NCBI GenBank assembly: GCA_002432805.1
Contig: DJGV01000005.1
Span: forward strand, 1-64,000
Reading direction: 5' to 3'
Length of the DNA stretch: 64,000 bases
From: Fervidobacterium sp. UBA5837
GTDB taxonomy: Bacteria; Thermotogota; Thermotogae; Thermotogales; Fervidobacteriaceae
The notes beneath the pieces are model-generated. The model had not been told where the DNA came from. It made no database searches and saw only the letters and a program-made list of their open reading frames with translations. Positions 7,912 through 16,666 of the stretch are shown one piece after another (positions within the stretch are counted from its first letter, which is position 1; each line of letters begins with the position of its first letter). Position numbers and translations under genes: made by a program.

Positions 7912-9149
7912 TCCCTTTCACCTCGAGATAGAATAAGTAGTTTTTTCATAAGGATGCTTGCATCCTCTTCAGATATCTTTTCCAGCTCATCAAATTCTTC
8001 AAATGGTTTCTGCAATTTTTCGTAGTCTTCTACAGGTTGTTCCTCTGATTTTGTTTCTTTGTCTTTATTCTCAGAAACTGTATCTGTTATCTTCTTAACT
8101 CTTCCAATGAGTTCTGCTTCGATACTTTCTAATTTAAAAGACGTTACCTCGCTCTGTTCTGTTTCGTCAGATTCATTAGAAATCTTCTTTATCTCATCTA
8201 TCAAATTCTTGCTCTCGTCTAAAACTTCATTGATTAGCACTTCTCTATCAATCTCTCCGATAGGGGGCTCAGCATCGAATTCCATATTTTCTAATACATC
8301 ACTGCTGTCTGTATTCCTCGCAGCTTCAACACTCTTTTCAGGCATTCCTTCATTTTTGTTATCGATATTATCAAGTTGTTCGAAGATGTCTTTAAATACA
8401 TCTATCTCACTATTTATGAGTTCTTCAAAATCAATGACCTTTGCCCCATTTGGTATCAAATCAAGTTCTGAGGGTGTTTTGTCAATCGAACTCTTTTCGA
8501 CTTTGTCAGAAGATTGACCGGCTTCACCGGATACCTCAACTGTAGTGTGTGTATTGGTACTTGCAATTTCTGATTCGGCCCTTTGTGCAGATGCCCTCTG
8601 AGATGGTTCCAAAGGAAGTTCGATAACTTTTCTTTTTACTCTATAAATCCTATATTCGGCAATCATCAAAACGACAAATATAGTGGAAAATATGACTATT
8701 ATGATTGCGACATTAGAACTTCCGCTCGATGGTTGTGCAACGGTAACTGCTGTTGATGTTGGTACTTCATCTTGTGAGACAACTTCGGATGTAGTAGGAT
8801 TATTCTGCTTTATCCACCTTTTCCACTCATCTTCAATTTGCCGAGACGATATTGATTCGAGCAAATTCCTGACAAAGTCATTGTCATAACCTGCAAGATA
8901 ATTTCTTGCTTTATCGTAATTTCCAATCATATAAGCAGATATGCCCATCTTGAATTTTATCTGTGGGTCGTATCCCTCAAGCGTATTGTCGGCTGCAAGT
9001 GCCATTTCGTAGTTACCCAGAGCGGTCTTATAGTCTCCTGATTTATATGATAATTCGGCTGCTGAATAATACTCCATCCCGGTTTGTGCCGTAGAAAATC
9101 CAATCACAGTTATCAAAATTAGAAAAAAGGCAAGATATTTCCTTGGCAT
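7908..9149 (-). CDS. TPR membrane protein with acidic cytoplasmic tail, function unknown
   Basis: The 413-residue product starts with a signal sequence (MPRKYLAFFLILITVIGFSTAQ), followed by about two to three TPR-like helices (YYSAAELSYKSGDYKTALGNYEMAL and KMGISAYMIGNYDKARNYL, residues ~25-90). A Ser/Thr/Pro linker leads to one membrane helix at ~147-166, then basic residues (YRVKRK), then ~240 residues rich in Glu, Asp and Ser with little predicted fold. The arrangement places the TPRs outside the membrane and the acidic tail inside. Some Thermotogales envelope proteins have this build, but I know no function. It is translationally coupled to the ArsB-type permease downstream, so a partner role in transport or envelope sensing is conceivable but unproven. 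Confidence 0.7.
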   Translation of the reverse strand: MPRKYLAFFLILITVIGFSTAQTGMEYYSAAELSYKSGDYKTALGNYEMALAADNTLEGYDPQIKFKMGISAYMIGNYDKARNYLAGYDNDFVRNLLESISSRQIEDEWKRWIKQNNPTTSEVVSQDEVPTSTAVTVAQPSSGSSNVAIIIVIFSTIFVVLMIAEYRIYRVKRKVIELPLEPSQRASAQRAESEIASTNTHTTVEVSGEAGQSSDKVEKSSIDKTPSELDLIPNGAKVIDFEELINSEIDVFKDIFEQLDNIDNKNEGMPEKSVEAARNTDSSDVLENMEFDAEPPIGEIDREVLINEVLDESKNLIDEIKKISNESDETEQSEVTSFKLESIEAELIGRVKKITDTVSENKDKETKSEEQPVEDYEKLQKPFEEFDELEKISEEDASILMKKLLILSRGERD

Positions 9150-9222
9150 TTTTTACATCGCCTCGCTTTCTATGTCTCTTATCGTCTCAAGCGAGTACTA
9201 AGATTACCAGATTATTAGATTA

Positions 9223-10491
9223 CTATACAGTTTTTTGAGCATCTACGAGTGCAAGAAATTCTGTGTTTGTACGAGTTTCTTTCAATTTGGATAGTATGAG
9301 TTTGAGTCCTTCTTCCTCTGTCATAGAACTGAGCATTCTTCTAAGTATCCATATTTTCTTTAAATCAGCAGCAGTTGTAAGGAGTTCATCCTTTCGCGTA
9401 CCAGAAAGTGATAGATTTATCGCAGGGAATATTCGCTTGTTTGAAAGTTGTCTTGAGAGGACAAGTTCCATGTTGCCTGTTCCCTTAAATTCTTCAAATA
9501 TTACCTCGTCCATTTTTGAACCAGTCTCTATGAGTGCCGTTGCGATGATCGTCAAACTGCCGCCTTCTCTGGTATTTCTTGCCGCTCCAAAAAAGTGTTT
9601 CGGTTTGTAGAGTGCAGCTGGGTCTACACCACCTGTAAGCAACTTTCCACTTGGTGGTACCGTTATGTTGTAAACACGTCCCAAACGTGTCAAGCTATCT
9701 AGTAATACGACAACATGGTTACCATATTCAACGAGTCTTTTACACATATCAAGTGTTAATTCTGCTATTTTTATTTGCTTATCCGATGGCATATCAAACG
9801 GTGCAGCAATAACCTTTGCATTGACCGATTCCTTTATATCTGTAACTTCTTCTGGCCTTTCATCGATTAGTAACACTATCCTTATGGTCTCTGGATGATT
9901 CTGAGCTATACCATTTGCCATTTCCTTGAGAATGGTAGTCTTTCCAGTTTTCGGTGGAGCGACGATCATGCCGCGTTGACCTTTCCCAATCGGTGCAAAA
10001 AGGTCTATGAGTCTGGTTGAATATGTTTCTTTCTCTGTTTCGAGTATGTACCTTTCCTTTGGGTAATCCGGTGTGAGATTTTCAAAATTGACGCGTTCAT
10101 CGGCAAGCTCTGGGGATTTGTAATTTATTGCTTCGATCTTTATCATTGCATTGAAACGCTCTCCTTCTTTTGGAGGACGTATCACCCCTGAGATGATATC
10201 GCCAGTGTTCAGATTAAATTTTCTGATCTGTGACTGTGACAAATAGATATCCTTCGGACCAGAAAGCATCGTCTCCAGACTTCTGAGAAAGCCATACCCA
10301 TCGGGCGCAATTTCAAGCACGCCTTCGCCAAAAAAATATCCTTCCGATTTTGCCTTTGCTTCGAGTATCTCAAATATGAGATCTTGCTTTCTCATAGCAG
10401 TGTATCTGGCAATATCATACTTTCTTGCAAGTTCATAGAGTTCTTTCATCGTCATTTCTTCGAGTTGTTTCATGTTTATTCCTTCACTCAA
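9223..10491 (-). CDS. rho: Transcription termination factor Rho
   Basis: Rho is the hexameric RNA helicase that terminates untranslated transcripts. The 422-residue protein has the N-terminal Rho helix bundle (MKQLEEMTMKELYELARKYD), the cold-shock-like RNA-binding domain (GVLEIAPDGYGFLR...PKDIYLSQSQIRKF), Walker A APPKTGKTT, the RIVLLIDERPEEVTD segment, Walker B VVVLLDSLTRL, Q-loop LLTGGVDPAAL and the R-loop GTGNMELVLSR. The start taken is TTG at 10491, which lies 8 bases behind a strong GGAGGTG; an in-frame ATG at 10473 behind GAAGGA is an alternative. It sits in a long minus-strand array, 68 bases after upp. No long Rho insertion domain is present. Confidence 0.96.
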   Translation of the reverse strand: MSEGINMKQLEEMTMKELYELARKYDIARYTAMRKQDLIFEILEAKAKSEGYFFGEGVLEIAPDGYGFLRSLETMLSGPKDIYLSQSQIRKFNLNTGDIISGVIRPPKEGERFNAMIKIEAINYKSPELADERVNFENLTPDYPKERYILETEKETYSTRLIDLFAPIGKGQRGMIVAPPKTGKTTILKEMANGIAQNHPETIRIVLLIDERPEEVTDIKESVNAKVIAAPFDMPSDKQIKIAELTLDMCKRLVEYGNHVVVLLDSLTRLGRVYNITVPPSGKLLTGGVDPAALYKPKHFFGAARNTREGGSLTIIATALIETGSKMDEVIFEEFKGTGNMELVLSRQLSNKRIFPAINLSLSGTRKDELLTTAADLKKIWILRRMLSSMTEEEGLKLILSKLKETRTNTEFLALVDAQKTV

Positions 10492-10559
10492 GTATAAAAC
10501 ACCTCCACGTCATTTCGACAGAGTTTTCAAATCGTTTGATCAGATAATCAAAGGCTGTA

Positions 10560-11183
10560 TCATTTAGTTCTGAACAATCTATCACCTGCATCACCAAGTC
10601 CTGGTAGGATGTAACCGTGGTTATTCAATTGTCTGTCAAGTGAGGCAGTGTAGATATCTACATCAGGATGAGTATCTTCAAGTGCTTTTACCCCTTCAGG
10701 TGAGGATATCAAAGAGATAAAAGTAATTCTTTTAGCGCCGACTCGTTTGATCTTCGAAATTGCATCAACTGCAGAAACACCTGTAGCAAGCATTGGGTCA
10801 AGTACGAATACTTCACTATTGTTAGTTATCTTTGGTAGTTTAAAATAATAGTCTACTGCCTTAAGCGTCTCTGGGTCACGATATATACCAATATGGCCTA
10901 CAGATGCGTTCGGCAAAAGTTCCAATATACCATCGACCATACCTAAACCTGCTCTGAGTATCGGTACTATCACTATGTCTTTATCGTTTATACAGTAGCC
11001 CTTTGCCTTTTCAAGTGGTGTCTCCACTTCTATTTCGTACAACTCAATATGTCTCGTTGCTTCGTAGGATATGAGTAACGTGATTTCTCTGAGTAATTCT
11101 CTGAATTCTTTCGGGCCAGTGTCAATTTTTCTCATGATTGTCAACTTGTGCTTTATCAACGGATGGTCAACAACGTACAACAT
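10560..11183 (-). CDS. upp: Uracil phosphoribosyltransferase
   Basis: This enzyme converts uracil and PRPP to UMP in pyrimidine salvage. The 207-residue length is standard. Family motifs are present in order: HPLIKHKLTIMR at the N-terminus, VPILRAGLGMVDG, IYRDPETLKAVDYY, the PRPP loop VFVLDPMLATGVSA, and the uracil-binding GYILPGLGDAGDRLF at the C-terminus. It begins 3 bases after the prfA stop codon and is almost certainly co-transcribed with prfA and pilT. Confidence 0.95.
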   Translation of the reverse strand: MLYVVDHPLIKHKLTIMRKIDTGPKEFRELLREITLLISYEATRHIELYEIEVETPLEKAKGYCINDKDIVIVPILRAGLGMVDGILELLPNASVGHIGIYRDPETLKAVDYYFKLPKITNNSEVFVLDPMLATGVSAVDAISKIKRVGAKRITFISLISSPEGVKALEDTHPDVDIYTASLDRQLNNHGYILPGLGDAGDRLFRTK

Positions 11184-11186
11184 ATA

Positions 11187-12236
11187 TTATCCCTCCACGT
11201 TTTGAATTATGCCAAGTTCTTTAAGCTGTTGCTCTATATCGTACTGGATAAGCTTGGGTATGATTAAATCCAAGTTTCCATCCATTACAGCTTGAAGATT
11301 GTATATCGTAAGATTTACTCTGTGATCAGTCACTCTGTTTTGTGGAAAGTTGTACGTTCTTATCTTCTCACTTCTCTCACCACTGCCTATTTGATTCTTT
11401 CTTTGTGAGGAAACTTTTTCGTCTTGTTCTCTTCTTGCCAATTCGTACAACTTCGCACGTAGGACCATCATCGCCTTGTCCTTGTTTTGGTGCTGCGATC
11501 TTTCAGATTGACAAGTTACCACTATCCCGGTTGGGATGTGCGTAATTCTTATAGCTGACTCTGTTTTGTTCACGTATTGCCCACCAGCGCCGGATGCTCT
11601 GTACGTATCTATTCGCAAATCTTTCGGGTCTATGAAAACGTCAACATCTCTAATTTCTGGGAGTACTGCCACCGTTGCAGTTGATGTGTGTATTCTTCCA
11701 CCAGATTCTGTAACGGGAATTCTCTGCACTCTATGTACGCCACGTTCGTATTTCATATAGGTGCCACTATTTTTCCCTTTTATCCTAACAACAACCTCTT
11801 TGTATCCACCAAGGTCTGATTTACTCTCATCCAAGATTTCATACGACCAGTTCTTAATTTCAGCATATCTTAGATACACTCTAAGAAGATCTCCTGCGAA
11901 AAGTGCGGCCTCATCTCCACCTGTTCCAGCACGGATTTCAAGGAATACATTTCTGCCTTTGAACTCATCCTCTGGTAAAAGTAATGTCAATATTTCATTA
12001 GCCAGCGATTCCGCTTTTTCATCTATCTTTTGTATCTCTCCTTCACTTCCAGGTTCTTCTTTCCATAATTCTTTTTCGTCAAGAAGTTCAAAGTATTCAT
12101 TTATCAGTGAGTCAATTTCTTTGAATTTGGTAAAATCGGATGAAACTTTTATCATATCCTTCAATTCGAGATTTTCCATCAATCTCTTTTCTAATTCTTC
12201 TATACTACTTTTTGTCCACTCTTTAATACTTTCCAT
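11187..12236 (-). CDS. prfA: Peptide chain release factor 1 (RF1)
   Basis: RF1 recognises UAA and UAG stop codons and releases the peptide from the ribosome. The GGQ motif (RASGAGGQYVNKTESAIR) and the flanking HIPTGIVVTCQSERSQHQNK are clear, as is the RTYNFPQNRVTDHR segment of domain 3; domain 1 occupies the first ~100 residues. The start chosen is ATG at 12236, because it overlaps the TGA of pilT in the TGATG arrangement and has AGGA in front of it; this gives 349 residues. An in-frame ATG five codons earlier (12251) is also possible. Gene order pilT-prfA-upp shows tight coupling. Confidence 0.94.
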   Translation of the reverse strand: MESIKEWTKSSIEELEKRLMENLELKDMIKVSSDFTKFKEIDSLINEYFELLDEKELWKEEPGSEGEIQKIDEKAESLANEILTLLLPEDEFKGRNVFLEIRAGTGGDEAALFAGDLLRVYLRYAEIKNWSYEILDESKSDLGGYKEVVVRIKGKNSGTYMKYERGVHRVQRIPVTESGGRIHTSTATVAVLPEIRDVDVFIDPKDLRIDTYRASGAGGQYVNKTESAIRITHIPTGIVVTCQSERSQHQNKDKAMMVLRAKLYELARREQDEKVSSQRKNQIGSGERSEKIRTYNFPQNRVTDHRVNLTIYNLQAVMDGNLDLIIPKLIQYDIEQQLKELGIIQNVEG

Positions 12237-13294
12237 CAAATTCCTGTCCATCCTATCTTCTTTGCCACCTCCTCAGGTTCCCTAGCAAAGTCAACAACCG
12301 TCTCTTTTGAAATTATGTTGGAAAAATACGCTTTCAAGAGCGCGTCATCGAACAATACATTTCCTTGCTTTTGGGCAGTCTGCATGATACTTTCTATTTG
12401 GTGTATCTTCCCTTCTCTTATCAGGTTTTTGACTGCCATATTTGCTACAAGCACCTCAACTACTGGAACTAGTCCTGTACCCTTTTTTGGAACTAGTCTT
12501 TGAAATACGACACCGATCAACGTATTTGCTAATTGAAGGGAGATTTGTTTTTGTTGGTGGGCTGGAAAGACATCAACGATTCTCTCAGGTGCCGTTGCCG
12601 CAGAGTTTGTGTGGAGTGTGGCAAGTACCAAGTGACCAGTTTCTGCAGCGGTGAGTGCAAGTGCTATCGTTTCCAAGTCCCTCATTTCTCCAACAAGTAT
12701 GATGTCCGGGTCCTGCCTGAGTGCATATTTAAGACCGTCGCTAAAACTTTGAGTGTCCCTCCCTAATTCTCTCTGATGTATCAGTGAATTCTTGTTCTCA
12801 AAGACGTATTCTATAGGATCCTCTATCGTTATTATGTGGTATGCGTACTTTGAATTGATATAATCGATCATCGCAGCTAACGTTGTAGATTTACCACTAC
12901 CTGTTGGTCCTGTCACTATGACCAGTCCAGAATCTTTATCACAAAAATCCCTCAGAACAGTTGGAATGCCAAGCTCTTCAAAAGTCCTAATCTTCTTCGT
13001 AATGATCCTCAATGCAAGCGCCGGGTTACCTCTTTCATAGTACAGATTTGCCCTTATCCTAACATCTTCAAATCCAAAAGAAAAATCAGTCTCCTTATTT
13101 CTGCCCTCTATGTCACTATCTCCGAGCAGGTGTTCTATGATACCAGTTAAATCATTACCTGTAAGCGCTGGGTAGCCTTGCATCCTTACTAAATATCCGT
13201 CTACCCTGATTATTGGTAGATTGTTTACGGACAGGTGTATATCTGTGGCTCTGGCTGATTTAGCCTTTAGTATTATATCGTAAATATCAAACAT
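12236..13294 (-). CDS. pilT: PilT-type twitching motility ATPase
   Basis: This is a hexameric cytoplasmic ATPase that drives retraction of type IV pili. The 352-residue protein has the N-terminal PAS-like domain (DIHLSVNNLPIIRVDGYL), Walker A TGPTGSGKST, the Asp box ITIEDPIEYVF, Walker B PDIILVGEMRDLETI, the His box TGHLVLATLHTNSA and the PilT-specific C-terminal NLIREGKIHQIESIMQT (canonical AIRNLIRE appears here as AVKNLIRE). No other pilus gene is in the window. It is embedded between dnaX and prfA, with its stop overlapping the prfA start, so its expression appears tied to housekeeping genes and not to a pilus cluster. Confidence 0.92.
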   Translation of the reverse strand: MFDIYDIILKAKSARATDIHLSVNNLPIIRVDGYLVRMQGYPALTGNDLTGIIEHLLGDSDIEGRNKETDFSFGFEDVRIRANLYYERGNPALALRIITKKIRTFEELGIPTVLRDFCDKDSGLVIVTGPTGSGKSTTLAAMIDYINSKYAYHIITIEDPIEYVFENKNSLIHQRELGRDTQSFSDGLKYALRQDPDIILVGEMRDLETIALALTAAETGHLVLATLHTNSAATAPERIVDVFPAHQQKQISLQLANTLIGVVFQRLVPKKGTGLVPVVEVLVANMAVKNLIREGKIHQIESIMQTAQKQGNVLFDDALLKAYFSNIISKETVVDFAREPEEVAKKIGWTGI

Positions 13295-13335
13295 GCAATC
13301 ACCTCATTCGATAAAGTAGTCTACTAACTAAAAAA

Positions 13336-14976
13336 TCATTCAAGTGGACCAAATAGCATTTTCAGCTTTTCAACAACTGGGTCTTGCATCTCACTTGATA
13401 TTTCAACTATGACTTGCCTGTTTAGTCCGGTCTTGTTTTTGTAAAGAATCGCTATTTCGTCCTTCTTCTCCCTTATGATTTCATAGCTGAACTGTTTGGA
13501 TTCATCAAAGACAATCCTAATGGAATCTTCATTTTCGTACACGGTCGCTAAAGAGAGACCTACGAATATTGACAAATCTCCGTTTAATTTTAAATCTTCC
13601 AACACTGCTTTAGTTGCGACTCCAAATTGCTTATTTTCACTATCTTTCTCGTTCTGTGCATTTTGGCTATTTTCTTGTGACTGTGAGAGCCCCTCTACAA
13701 ACTGTTCCCCTTTTTGCTCACTAAGGCTGCTAATTGAATTGTGATCAGTAAATCTTGTTGTTTTATCTACCGTTTTATCAAGAACATCTTTAGAGCTATC
13801 TTCTGAATTTGGCTTCATATTTGAAACGGTGTTGACTTCAGTAATTCGATTTTTACCATCACTTGATTCAGCGCTTTTGACGATATTCTTCGTTTCTCTC
13901 TCTGTAAATTGTTTTGAAATGTTTGAAATGTTTGAAATATCTGAAATATTTATACCATTTCCTGATTTTGGTTGAACAGCTGATTGAAGTTTTTCCACAA
14001 GATTTGCGAATAGAAGTTTTGCAATCAAAAGCTTCTCTTCACCATATTTTAATTCTTTCATTATTCCAAAGAACTCCATCGATAAATTCGTCATTAAATT
14101 AGTCTTTTTTTCGAGTGAGTATTCGATGAGCTGATTTAGAAATGTATCGTAGTCTCCCCTTTCGATATAGACTTTCTCAGTTATGTCAAGAACGGTATGT
14201 AACTCTCCTTCCAATATGGCATCTACAAATCTACTTACAATTTCCTCGCTAACTAATCCCAATGCCTCATCAACAGCCTGTGCTGTTACTTCTCCGCCTG
14301 TGTATCTAATGACCTGTTCAAGAATTGATAACGCATCGCGAAGGCCACCAGATGCTCTTTTTGCAATTTTTAACAAAGCATCATCGCTTATGTCGAATCC
14401 TTCTATCGCAGAGATTTTTTTGAGCCTATTTACTATTTCCTCACTTGAAATGTTCTTAAATTCCAAAACTTGGCAACGGGATGTAATAGTTGGCGGAATC
14501 TTCTCAGGATTAGTTGTGGCAAGTATAAATACAACATGCGACGGTGGCTCTTCTAAAGTCTTGAGTAACGCGTTGAAGGCCTCGCGTGTCAACATGTGCA
14601 CTTCATCTATTATGTACACTTTGTACTTACCCATTGCTGGACTGAAATTGACACCATCTCTTATCCTTCTTATTTCGTCTATGCCTCGATTTGACGCCGC
14701 GTCTAGTTCTATTACATCGAGATGTGAACCATTGTCTATGGCTTTGCATGAAGCACATTCGTTGCAAGGTTCAGAAAATTGATTCTTCTCACAATTTAGC
14801 GACTTTGCAAGCAATCTTGCAGTGGTCGTTTTTCCCGTACCACGCGGACCTGCAAAGATGTAAGCATGTGATATCATTCTTTTCTCAAGTGCATTTCTTA
14901 GTAACCTCATTATGTGTTCTTGGCCAACGATTTGTGAGAATTGAACAGGACGGTATTTTCTATATAGTGCTTCCAT
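13336..14976 (-). CDS. dnaX: DNA polymerase III subunit gamma/tau
   Basis: DnaX is the motor and scaffold of the clamp loader. From the ATG at 14976 (MEALYRKYRP, behind GAGGTG) the product has 546 residues; a GTG four codons earlier lies inside the ribosome binding site. Visible are Walker A GPRGTGKTT, the four-Cys zinc site (NCEK...CNECASC), Walker B YIIDEVHML, the SRC arginine finger (TITSRCQVLEF) and the sensor 2 helix GGLRDALSILEQ, then the collar domain. Residues ~350-450 are a low-complexity linker rich in Ser, Asn and Lys containing a 9-base tandem repeat, and a conserved C-terminal domain of ~90 residues follows. An A_AAA_AAG slip heptamer occurs at codons 290-291, with a TAA two codons later in the -1 frame. 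Confidence 0.94.
   Translation of the reverse strand: MEALYRKYRPVQFSQIVGQEHIMRLLRNALEKRMISHAYIFAGPRGTGKTTTARLLAKSLNCEKNQFSEPCNECASCKAIDNGSHLDVIELDAASNRGIDEIRRIRDGVNFSPAMGKYKVYIIDEVHMLTREAFNALLKTLEEPPSHVVFILATTNPEKIPPTITSRCQVLEFKNISSEEIVNRLKKISAIEGFDISDDALLKIAKRASGGLRDALSILEQVIRYTGGEVTAQAVDEALGLVSEEIVSRFVDAILEGELHTVLDITEKVYIERGDYDTFLNQLIEYSLEKKTNLMTNLSMEFFGIMKELKYGEEKLLIAKLLFANLVEKLQSAVQPKSGNGINISDISNISNISKQFTERETKNIVKSAESSDGKNRITEVNTVSNMKPNSEDSSKDVLDKTVDKTTRFTDHNSISSLSEQKGEQFVEGLSQSQENSQNAQNEKDSENKQFGVATKAVLEDLKLNGDLSIFVGLSLATVYENEDSIRIVFDESKQFSYEIIREKKDEIAILYKNKTGLNRQVIVEISSEMQDPVVEKLKMLFGPLE
13916..13951 (-). repeat. Four 9-base tandem repeats in the dnaX linker
   Basis: Four consecutive 9-base units (plus-strand form GAAATGTTT, GAAATGTTT, GAAATATCT, GAAATATTT) encode an Ile-Ser-Asn/Asp tripeptide repeated in the protein as ISDISNISNIS. 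The length is a multiple of three, so gain or loss of a unit would keep the frame. Confidence 0.85.
14104..14110 (-). other. Candidate -1 frameshift heptamer in dnaX (A_AAA_AAG)
   Basis: On the coding strand the sequence around codons 289-291 reads GAA AAA AAG ACT AAT. The heptamer A AAA AAG is in the phase required for tandem slippage, as in E. coli dnaX. After a -1 slip the next codons are GAC and TAA, so the product would end at residue 292. I see no obvious downstream stem-loop or well-placed upstream Shine-Dalgarno stimulator, and the truncation would fall inside the collar domain and not after it, unlike known gamma subunits. Confidence 0.35.
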
Positions 14977-15027
14977 GTGATTTTTCACCTCAGAATCTGC
15001 TTGTATATTTGGATTGATGGATTAACC

Positions 15028-15951
15028 TCAGGTGTTTTGCTCAATTAGATATCTTTCTTCTATCAATTTCATTATTTTTTCTTTGGCTTCATCTTCCACC
15101 GCATCTATCCATATTGCATTCTTAAACCTTCTCAGGTAGATAATTTGCCTACGCGCATAATGACGGGTATTGCGTTTTATAAGGTGTATGGCCGTTTCAA
15201 TGGAGTATACGTCATCCAGATAATCGATAATCTCCTGATACCCTATGGTCTTGAATGCTTCTGGACTCTTACCGTATTTTGAGATCAGTTCTTTCACTTC
15301 GTCTATCAAGCCATATTCTATCATCTTGTCAACTCTGCTATTTATTCTTTTGTAGAGTTCTTCTCTCTCACGGTTTATAACTATCAATGTAAAATCCTCG
15401 TTTGACTCTCTTGACTGCTCACTTTGAAGTTCGGAAATCCGTTTGCCGGTTTTGAGATAAACTTCCAATGCTCGTACTGTCCGCTTTGTATCTTGGAAAT
15501 GTATCCTGGAGGCAGCCTGTGGATCGAATTCTTCAAGCATCTTTCTCAGAATTCCTGGTTCTTGTTCGTTCAACTGGTTGAGTTCTTTTCGTATGTTTTC
15601 ATCCCTCGGCACACCTTCAAAAAAACCTTTTACCAGTGCATCGATGTAAAGCCCGGTTCCACCAACGTATATAGGTATCTTCCCTCTTTGAACTACATCC
15701 TTTTCTATTTCCTTTGCCATTTTTTGATATAGAAAAGCATTAAAATACTCGGAAGGTTCCACTATATCTATCATATGATGTTTAACAGAAACAAGTTGGT
15801 AAGGGTCAGGCTTGGCTGTACCTATATCCATGTATTTGTATACTTGTCTAGAATCCATCGATATGATTTCTATGGGCAGCTGCTGTGCTATAGCCACAGC
15901 CAGCTCGGTCTTGCCTGAACCAGTCGGACCGGAGATTACAAATCTGTGCAT
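15028..15951 (-). CDS. miaA: tRNA dimethylallyltransferase
   Basis: MiaA adds a dimethylallyl group to N6 of A37 in tRNAs reading UNN codons. The 307-residue protein shows the P-loop SGPTGSGKTELA at the N-terminus, IISMDSRQVYKYMDIGTAKP, HHMIDIVEP, the YVGGTGLYIDAL segment, RTVRALEVY and the C-terminal RQIIYLRRF. The ATG at 15951 lies 7 bases behind AGGAG; a TTG one codon earlier is less well spaced. It lies 51 bases upstream of dnaX on the same strand. An Hfq gene, a frequent neighbour of miaA in other bacteria, is not here. Confidence 0.94.
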   Translation of the reverse strand: MHRFVISGPTGSGKTELAVAIAQQLPIEIISMDSRQVYKYMDIGTAKPDPYQLVSVKHHMIDIVEPSEYFNAFLYQKMAKEIEKDVVQRGKIPIYVGGTGLYIDALVKGFFEGVPRDENIRKELNQLNEQEPGILRKMLEEFDPQAASRIHFQDTKRTVRALEVYLKTGKRISELQSEQSRESNEDFTLIVINREREELYKRINSRVDKMIEYGLIDEVKELISKYGKSPEAFKTIGYQEIIDYLDDVYSIETAIHLIKRNTRHYARRQIIYLRRFKNAIWIDAVEDEAKEKIMKLIEERYLIEQNT

Positions 15952-15968
15952 CAAAAAACTCCTTTCTA

Positions 15969-16646
15969 TTATTCAACTTTCAGTTCTATGTTAACGCTAT
16001 TTGCCTTCATATCGTTATTTTCAGTATTTATAATTGCATCAGAGGCTGTCATCTTTATACCTTTTTTAGCATCGTTTATTACAACAGCTCCAACTAATGT
16101 GAGCTCTCCCTTTTTCTTATCATAATCAAATCTATCACTAACAGTCGTGACATCACCTTTTGTAATATTGACGCCACCCTTTTTCGTACCACTGTATTTG
16201 TCATTATCCAAGTCATAATTCACACTATCAGCTATTATTGTTATCTTTTCATTACTCTTCGTATCGACTATCGTAACTACTGCGTTTGTAAGAACTCCCG
16301 TTCTATTATCAAGATCATACGTCATCTTATCTGCGGTTGCACTACCGCCGTCGAAACTGAATTCAGACTTTACTGGAATATCTACATTTCTCCATTTGTC
16401 GCCAACTTTTCTAACATACATCTCAGTAGTTTTTACGCTTACTTTATCTTCGTCTATATTGACGAATACTCTACCTTTGTAATATATAACATCACTTTTT
16501 GGTTCAACATAGTCAGCAGAGACTCTAACAGTTTTCGACTTCTTTGTACTTGTTGTTGTCGTGGTTGTCGATGTTTGTGCAAAAATAATAACTACGGAAA
16601 GTAGTATCATCAAAATTGTGATGCCAAGAATCCTTCTACTCTTCAT
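15969..16646 (-). CDS. LptA/OstA-like periplasmic protein
   Basis: The 225-residue protein has a signal peptide (ending near IIFAQ), a short Thr-rich stretch, then repeated beta strands of the OstA/LptA jellyroll type: VRVSADYVEPKSDVIYYKG, GGSATADKMTYDLDNRTGVLTN, ITIIADSVNYDLDNDKYSG, TVSDRFDYDKKKGELTLVG and IKMTASDAIINTENN. The recurrent A-D-x-(M/V/F)-x-Y-D-x-x pattern is that of LptA, which bridges inner and outer membranes. Thermotogales have an outer toga without classical LPS, so the cargo is unclear. The start at 16646 follows AGGAGG by 7 bases; an ATG two codons earlier is too close. It lies directly downstream of the patatin pair and upstream of miaA. Confidence 0.72.
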   Translation of the reverse strand: MKSRRILGITILMILLSVVIIFAQTSTTTTTTSTKKSKTVRVSADYVEPKSDVIYYKGRVFVNIDEDKVSVKTTEMYVRKVGDKWRNVDIPVKSEFSFDGGSATADKMTYDLDNRTGVLTNAVVTIVDTKSNEKITIIADSVNYDLDNDKYSGTKKGGVNITKGDVTTVSDRFDYDKKKGELTLVGAVVINDAKKGIKMTASDAIINTENNDMKANSVNIELKVE

Positions 16647-16666
16647 ACCCATACCTCCTATAACTC

